Assembly: GCA_024138025.1 (NCBI GenBank)
Contig: JAMXBD010001241.1
Span: 310,001 to 374,000, forward strand
Reading direction: 5' to 3'
Source of the DNA: Combretum micranthum
Lineage: Eukaryota > Streptophyta > Magnoliopsida > Myrtales > Combretaceae
DNA: 64,000 nucleotides
The notes under the pieces are model-generated. The model saw only the letters and a program-made list of their open reading frames with translations, did no database searches and was not told the origin of the DNA. Of the stretch, positions 58,490 to 64,000 are shown in pieces. Made by a program: the position numbers and the translations under genes. Each line of letters begins with the position of its first letter. The stretch's first letter is position 1.

Positions 58490-60075
58490 CTAGCTATCAG
58501 TTTTTGTCTCAAAAAGTTAAGCTAATAATAATTAAAAAAAGCTCAATATGGTGCATGAATTGTTAAGATATCACCCTTTAAATTTGATGTTGATATATTA
58601 ATTTACATCAAATCTACAAGTTTAAACATTTAAATTAGATGGTTGTTATACTAATTTTGGTATCTTATCAATAGATTTTATAAATTCAAATCCTTATGCA
58701 CTTATTATAACCCTTTTAAATTAAGTTATAAACTTATGGACCTTTTGGTCAAAGTTCTGGGCAATAGGCCAGAAAGAATGTTACATATCGATTATAAGAG
58801 CAGATATAACATCTTTACAAGATTGAGTTTTTAGATTAAATGATTATTGTGTTAACCCATGATAATGGTTTCAAATCCAGCTAGTTTATCTTTTCGTGAC
58901 TCTTCTCAAGTGATATTCTGAAAACTATTCGGCAATAGTAAGCTTCTGGGGGAACTTACATATCTCAAGATGCTTGAAGTCAAGAAGGCTGCTAAGGAGC
59001 ACTTGCGTGTATCGGTGGGATGCTTAGACAAAAGTTACCCAGTACTTCCGATCATCGTAATTAGACTTATACTATACTGTGTCATTTAGGTTTGTCGATC
59101 AACTTTTTTTGTCTTCAATCAAGAGTCGCCTATTTTTCTTTTTCTTTTTCTCTTTATTCATCATTCTTTATTGTAAACTTGTATGAATCCCTCAATTTAA
59201 CAAACGATGCTGTAATTCAACTTGAACATGGCAACGAAGTACAATTTTGTCTTGCAAATACGGCAAGCCTCGTACAAATTTATGTTAACAAGGTATTCAC
59301 CAAATTATGAATGAAACCGGAAACTTGGCTAGCACCTGCAAAACCTTTAGTAGCTGATGCACCCTTGAAGGCAGGCGGATTTTCCGATAGTAAAGCTGGC
59401 ATTTTGTTTAAAGCTGTCCCTTTGTATTTGACTCTAGTCCGAGTTCTTAGATGAAATGTAAAGTTTAAATCAAATTTACTTGCGTTATTTTCTTTTCTGC
59501 TAAATATCCTAATATGTACATAGATGCGAATATCACATTTAGTATTTAAATTTTGTATATATTTGAACTTCGCAGTTTGTTCATTTTTGTAATTAATTGC
59601 CTCAACCCTGTTGAATTTTGAAATCAGCTACTTATGTTTCACTTATTTCTGCAATCTTCAATTTGATCAAGGTATTATAAGTGAACTTAAAAGTTTATAG
59701 GCAATAAATTGATATTTTAAAACTTTGTTATTTAATTGTGCAAATCGAGAAGGTTCAAGTATTATTTACCCATTTTTTCAAGGCATACTTTATAAGAAGA
59801 GTTATGACAATCAACACTAATGCTTTCATAAAAATATATATATTTACATAATTTTTATTAGTAGAGAAAAAGTATCTCTCTTATATAACATCTCTTGAAA
59901 AATAATTTTTTCTAAGAGAATAGTAAATATAACTATAGAGGTATATGGCCACTTAAACAAAACGAAAGAAACGAAAAAAACATTACTTGCAATATAACTA
60001 TTACAAACATAACTAAAATAAGTATCAATAACATCTAAAGCCCCTTTCACATCTGATCAGTTTTGTTCGAAAGTT
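58490..60075. other. Unassigned region upstream of the MADS-box gene's 3' end
   Basis: AT-rich for the most part. 58935-59065 and 59310-59450 are more balanced in composition but carry no recognisable protein. The ORF 59092-59310 (72 aa) starts with a hydrophobic Phe/Ser-rich stretch and is not convincing. 59840-60075 probably includes the 3' UTR of the MADS-box gene. Confidence 0.4.
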
Positions 60076-60560
60076 TTAAGGTTGTGGATGATTCCTCAAG
60101 GATAGAATTTTTGCATCAATATCCTTTTGAGTTAGGTCTATCATCCAACAAACATCATTCAATCCATCCAGTTCAAATGCTCAATACCTTCACCAGCTAA
60201 GCTTCGAAACATCATTTGCTTTATAGCTTTCTTACGATTCTCTCGTTCTTCTTTCTTCCTTTGTTCCTCAATTTTCGATATTTTCATGGAAAGATAACTC
60301 AGCTGATCAGCCATCCGCTTACTTCGGTCTGTTTCCGACATGTTCTTAAACCTTGCAATTGTGTGCCTTGCTCCAAGAGGAGATGGCCAAACCATTGGTT
60401 CGGTCATAAATGGACTCTGAATGATTGCACATGCCTCTACCCCACATAAGACACTAAGCTCACTCACCTTCTTCATCAAACCCTTTGCTCTTTTCTTAAA
60501 GGTCACTTTTCGCCGGGCATCATCGACTATTAAGCCAAGTGCAACCTTCTTTCTCCCCAT
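60076..60560 (-). CDS. Type I (M-gamma-like) MADS-box transcription factor, with a 1-bp deletion near the 3' end
   Basis: The intronless ORF 60560-60159 encodes 133 aa. The N-terminal MADS domain (residues 1-60) has GRKKVALGLIVDDARRKVTF, FKKRAKGLMKKVSELSVLCG and CAIIQSP, followed by a WPSP motif and a charged, coiled-coil-like helix (IEEQRKKEERENRKKA). This is the pattern of plant type I M-gamma proteins of the AGL80/PHERES group, which act in female gametophyte and endosperm development. The frame ends at TGA 60161-60159 just after HLNWMD. One added base in the T-pair there (60161-60162) would continue through LNDVCWMIDLTQKDIDAK to a stop at 60078-60076, giving about 160 aa and the usual LNDL-type end. 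So a 1-bp deletion truncates it, or the sequence has an error. The MADS domain itself is intact. Confidence 0.88.
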
Positions 60561-60620
60561 TTTGATGAGAGACGTATTTGCAATAGCTTGCTACGTTAGT
60601 TCCTCCTCAAAGATGTGGAC

Positions 60621-60628
60621 TATATAAA
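60621..60628 (-). promoter_or_regulatory. TATA box of the MADS-box gene
   Basis: On the minus strand TTTATATA lies about 60 bp upstream of the start codon, a plausible core promoter for a short 5' leader. Confidence 0.45.
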
Positions 60629-60894
60629 GGAAAAAAGTTCATTCTTTTTGCTTCTTTTATTTAGTATAAAATTTATTATTTCCAATATAATATTTGAAAT
60701 CTTCTACTGGATAAAGGAAAACGATACAAAATTTTGTCATTGCCGATGACGTTTTTTTCTACACTTGGAAGTTTATCCTACAAATTGTTACTATATTTAG
60801 TTAATTGCCAAAAACATTAGAAAAAATCAAATATGTTCAAAATTGGTGAAATTTGGTGCATGAATCAATTATTAATAAGTTGTCATAAATGAAA

Positions 60895-62115
60895 ACTTGA
60901 TATGATAAAAGTTTTCAAATGTTCCCACGTATAGATGTACCTGCTAAAAGTTAGTGGCGGATCCAATTGTTGATAGGTATCTCATACGCAAAACATGGTA
61001 AGAATCTAAAAATTTTCATAGAGTTATGACTTTTGTCATGTTAAGGAATGTTGATGATGAAAACATTTCAAAATTTAACAAAATTAAGTTTGGGTCGGAA
61101 TGATAACTTGATACAATAAAAGTTTTCAAATGTTTCCATGTACAGATGTACCTACTAAAAGTTAGTGGCGGATCCAATAGTTGATAGGTATCCCATATGC
61201 TTAACATGGTAAGAATCTAGAAATTTTCATAGAGTTATGAGTTTTGTCATCTTAAGTAATATTGATGAATAATACATTTCAAAATTTAACAAAATTATGT
61301 TTGGGTGGGAATGATAACTTGATTTGATATGATGAAAGTTTTAAAATGTTCCCATGTAGAGATATATCTTCTAAAAGTTAGTGGTGGATCCAACTGTTGA
61401 TAAGTATCCCATATGCGAAAAAAAAAATAAGAATCTAGAAACTTTTCGTATAGTCGTGACTTTTGTCATGTTAAGGAATGTTGATGATGAATACATTTCA
61501 AAATTTAACAAAATTTAGTTTGGTCGAAATGATAACTTGATATGATAAAAGTTTTCAAATGTTCCCATGTACAGATGTATTCCTAAATGTTAATAGTGGA
61601 TCCAACTATTGATAATATCCCATACACAAAACATGGTAAGAATCTAGAATTTTTCATAGAGTTATGACTTTGTCATGTTAAGGAATGTTGATGATGAATA
61701 CATTTCAAAATTTAATAAAATTAAGTTTGGATCGAATGATAACTTGATATGATAAAAAGTTTTCAAATGTTCCCATATACAAATGTATCTACTAAAAGTT
61801 AGTGGTGGATCCAACTGTTGATAATATCCCATATGCAAAACATGGTAAGAATCTAGATATATTCATAGAGTTATGACTTTTGTCATGTTAAGGAATGGTG
61901 ATGAATACATTTCAAAATTTAACAAAATTGAGTTTAGGTCAGAATGATATCTTGATATGATAAAAGTTTTCGAATGTTTCCATGTACAGATGTATCTACT
62001 AAAAGTTAGTGGTGGATCCAACCGTTGATAAGTATCCTATATGCAAAACATGGTAAGAATTTAGAAACTTTTCGTATAGTGATGGCTTTTGTCATGTTGG
62101 GAGTGTTGATGATGA
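60895..62115 (+). repeat. Tandem array of a ~210-bp repeat, six copies
   Basis: ACTTGATATGATAAAAGTTT begins units at about 60895, 61106, 61317, 61535, 61742 and 61950 (periods 211, 211, 218, 207, 208). Each unit contains TTAGTGGCGGATCCAA, AAAACATGGTAAGAATCT, AGAGTTATGACTTTTGTCAT and TACATTTCAAAATTTAAC in that order. Copies are closely similar, with scattered short indels, so the array is younger than that at 15640-17235. It lies between the MADS-box promoter and giant LTR copy R2. The ORF 61016-61207 is a by-product. Confidence 0.88.
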
Positions 62116-62119
62116 ATAC

Positions 62120-64000
62120 ATTTCAAAACATATCTAAAGTTTGTGTCGTAAAGTTTACGAGGCAGGGCAATCGCATGAACTCATGGTGGTTTTCAACATA
62201 AATGCACAAAAGGCTAAATTTTCCAAGGATTGAATCATATAATCTAAGTGTTTGCAATAAAACTTAAATAACTTCACCAAAAGATTTTAAAGGAGGTCCG
62301 ATCTAGGTCCATGATTGGATTTCCCATAAAAGCTCTCAAAAGATGACTTACGTGGATAAATAGAGATCATTGGTATAAAAGCAAATGCTCCTATGCATAA
62401 AAAAATCTATAGGGGTATAGGCGTTATTAGCTTAGTGAGAACATTCCCGATTTATCATACTAGGAACAAAAAATATCAAACAAGTTTAATTATTCAAGTA
62501 AGTGAGATGCAGCAAACACATGAGCAAACAAGACATATGGTTTTTCGAGAACCATATGTTGAATGAGTTTATACCCTTCATTTGGGGTTCGGTACCGACC
62601 AATTATAACTAAAGAATAAATTTTATAGTACTTATCGGATACTGTTTGCTACCAAAAATGTAGATCTTACTGGCTACTACTTGCCACATGCAAATATTAC
62701 CGGTTATGCCGACCACCACTATCATACACTTGTCCCACCAAATATATAATAGCGAATACAATGTGACTCCATTCGTGAAGTGCATGATTCAATTTTATTA
62801 AGAGTCTAGCATTTAGTTACATTATTTAGAGGGCAATCATACAATTTTCAAACACTTCAATATGATAGTAAAGCATACACTTTATTATAGATAATTCAAG
62901 ACTCGATATGCTTAACATAAATTCACCAATCATTATAAATCACATGCACTTTTCCATTTTATCTTTTTCCTATTTCTAGTGCCACCAAGCTACAAGCACA
63001 AACATGAGTATGAAAAATAGAAGGAAGTAAACTCACTCGGCCATGTCTTGATAGTAGCTTTCTTAATCAAAATAAACCTTAGGGTAGCGAAAGCCGTCCT
63101 CCTCATTTCCTAGAAAAAAATAAATGCCTAAAATGAGTATTTCATAGAATTTCTTCTAAATTTTCTAACTCTATCTTCTATTTGTAGTAAAATTCAGATT
63201 TGTAGAAATTCCAATTTAAAATAGCTATAACTTGCTCATTTTAACTTCGAATTTAATATATTATATGTTGTTTTCTGCCTACTCGAAAAGATTTATATAT
63301 TTTAAGGTTATTTTTATCATAAAAATTCATTTGAGTCCCCAAACAGTTTGGTACAGAATCACTACAAATTTTCTCACCTTAACAACATAATTTTCAAACT
63401 TTTCTTCACCCAAAAATCTTTGATTAAAATATAGATATGTATATGGTTGAAAAATCTTTTTGATACATAAATAGACTCAATTTTATGCATGATGCTATTG
63501 GTGTTGTCTCAATAATTATTTTTCATAAAACAACTTCTCTTATGGGTTTGGAAAAATTAGATTTTGACAAATTTTTCTTTAGGTGATTGGAACGAAAACT
63601 ATAAATTCTTAGGTTATTATAATTAAGTGTTTCACATTTTTATTCCTTAATTCATCAATGATAAATTAATTTTCTAAAGAAAATTTCATTCTTTATGGTT
63701 TTTATAAATTTTATTTCTAGTGATTGAAGAATAGAATTTTCAAAAATTTTCCTAAGTTATTTATAGTTTCTAATGTCTCGAGTTGTGTTACGTGTATGTT
63801 TTCTCTTTATATTTATGTTCTTCTATTTCTTAGCAAATAAGTTTATCATTTTTAAAACTCCTTTCTCTGGCCAATTTTATTTCTTTAAGTGGGTTTATAA
63901 ATTAGTGAGTGGATTTTACATTAACTTTGAAAACTTGTCTAGTTCTTGGTGTTCATTATGAAGTCGATAAAAATTCTTATAAATAAGTTTCTATGAAAAA
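62120..64000 (-). mobile_element. Giant-family LTR, reverse orientation, partial (copy R2)
   Basis: From about 62380 to the window end the sequence matches copy R1 and, reversed, copies A, C and D. Landmarks are AGCTTAGTGAGAAC near 62430 (compare 28713), the exon-like module at 63037-63109, and the block at 63225-63310 (CTACTCGAAAAGATTTATAT). The expected LTR start TGTCATGCCCC is not found; the first ~250 bp (62120-62380) are diverged or truncated against the tandem array. The LTR continues beyond the window, so whether it is solo or part of a full element is unknown. Confidence 0.75.

Noticed and set aside
59092..59310. 72-codon ORF with a hydrophobic N-terminal stretch
   Set aside because: No recognisable domain, no supporting context, and a length expected by chance in this region.
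60216..60627. Plus-strand ORFs opposite the MADS-box gene
   Set aside because: They are antisense shadows of the conserved MADS-box coding sequence.
60895..62115. ~210-bp array considered as a centromeric satellite
   Set aside because: Only six copies next to a gene promoter; nothing else in the window supports a centromere.

Overview
The window looks like a gene-poor stretch of a plant nuclear genome, probably a eudicot. It is AT-rich, has spliced genes with GT/AG introns, and is filled with nested LTR retrotransposons, long solo LTRs, MITE-like elements and tandem repeats. I see only two host-type genes. One is a 12-exon LAMMER/CLK-family kinase (AFC2-like, minus strand, 5089-8371). The other is a single-exon type I MADS-box gene (minus strand, 60076-60560). 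Each is interrupted by one missing base in a short homopolymer. I saw no tRNA, rRNA, CRISPR array or prokaryotic operon.

Layout. 1-1690: decayed Ty3-type gag-region relics. 1691-4877: gene-free. 5089-8590: the kinase gene and its promoter. 9340-14031: a 4.7-kb solo LTR with a perfect 5-bp target duplication. 15640-17235: about eight copies of a ~190-bp tandem repeat. 17236-26722: a Tat-like Ty3/gypsy pro-pol relic (protease, RT, RNase H, archaeal-type RNase H, integrase). Its integrase is split twice, by a 2.7-kb solo LTR (21858-24581) and a 2.0-kb LTR-like element (24632-26618). 27363-28155: an unidentified antisense ORF. 28249-33570: a minus-strand giant solo LTR with a second copy of the 2-kb LTR-like family nested in it. 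33571-39223: decayed repeats. 39224-45542: three MITE-like elements, two of them hit by giant LTRs. 39926-45054: another giant solo LTR. 45543-54989: the only copy of the giant-LTR family that keeps an internal region (LTR, PBS, gag zinc knuckles, PPT, partial 3' LTR). 54990-58489: an hAT-like terminus, a cytokinin-dehydrogenase exon relic and a Ty1/copia relic with its LTR. 60076-60560: the MADS-box gene. 60895-62115: six copies of a ~210-bp tandem repeat. 62120-64000: a fifth giant-LTR copy, minus strand, running off the window.

The main result is structural. One retrotransposon family with LTRs of about 3.7-5.1 kb accounts for five insertions and roughly 24 kb of the window. In all five copies its LTR keeps a short exon-like module bounded by splice-type signals. 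Its internal region shows gag-like zinc knuckles but no recognisable pol. Two other LTR families share an unusual GC-rich repeated motif. Target-site duplications and reconstructed empty sites allow much of the insertion order to be read directly. I found no convincing new biochemical system; the most interesting items are features of these retroelements.
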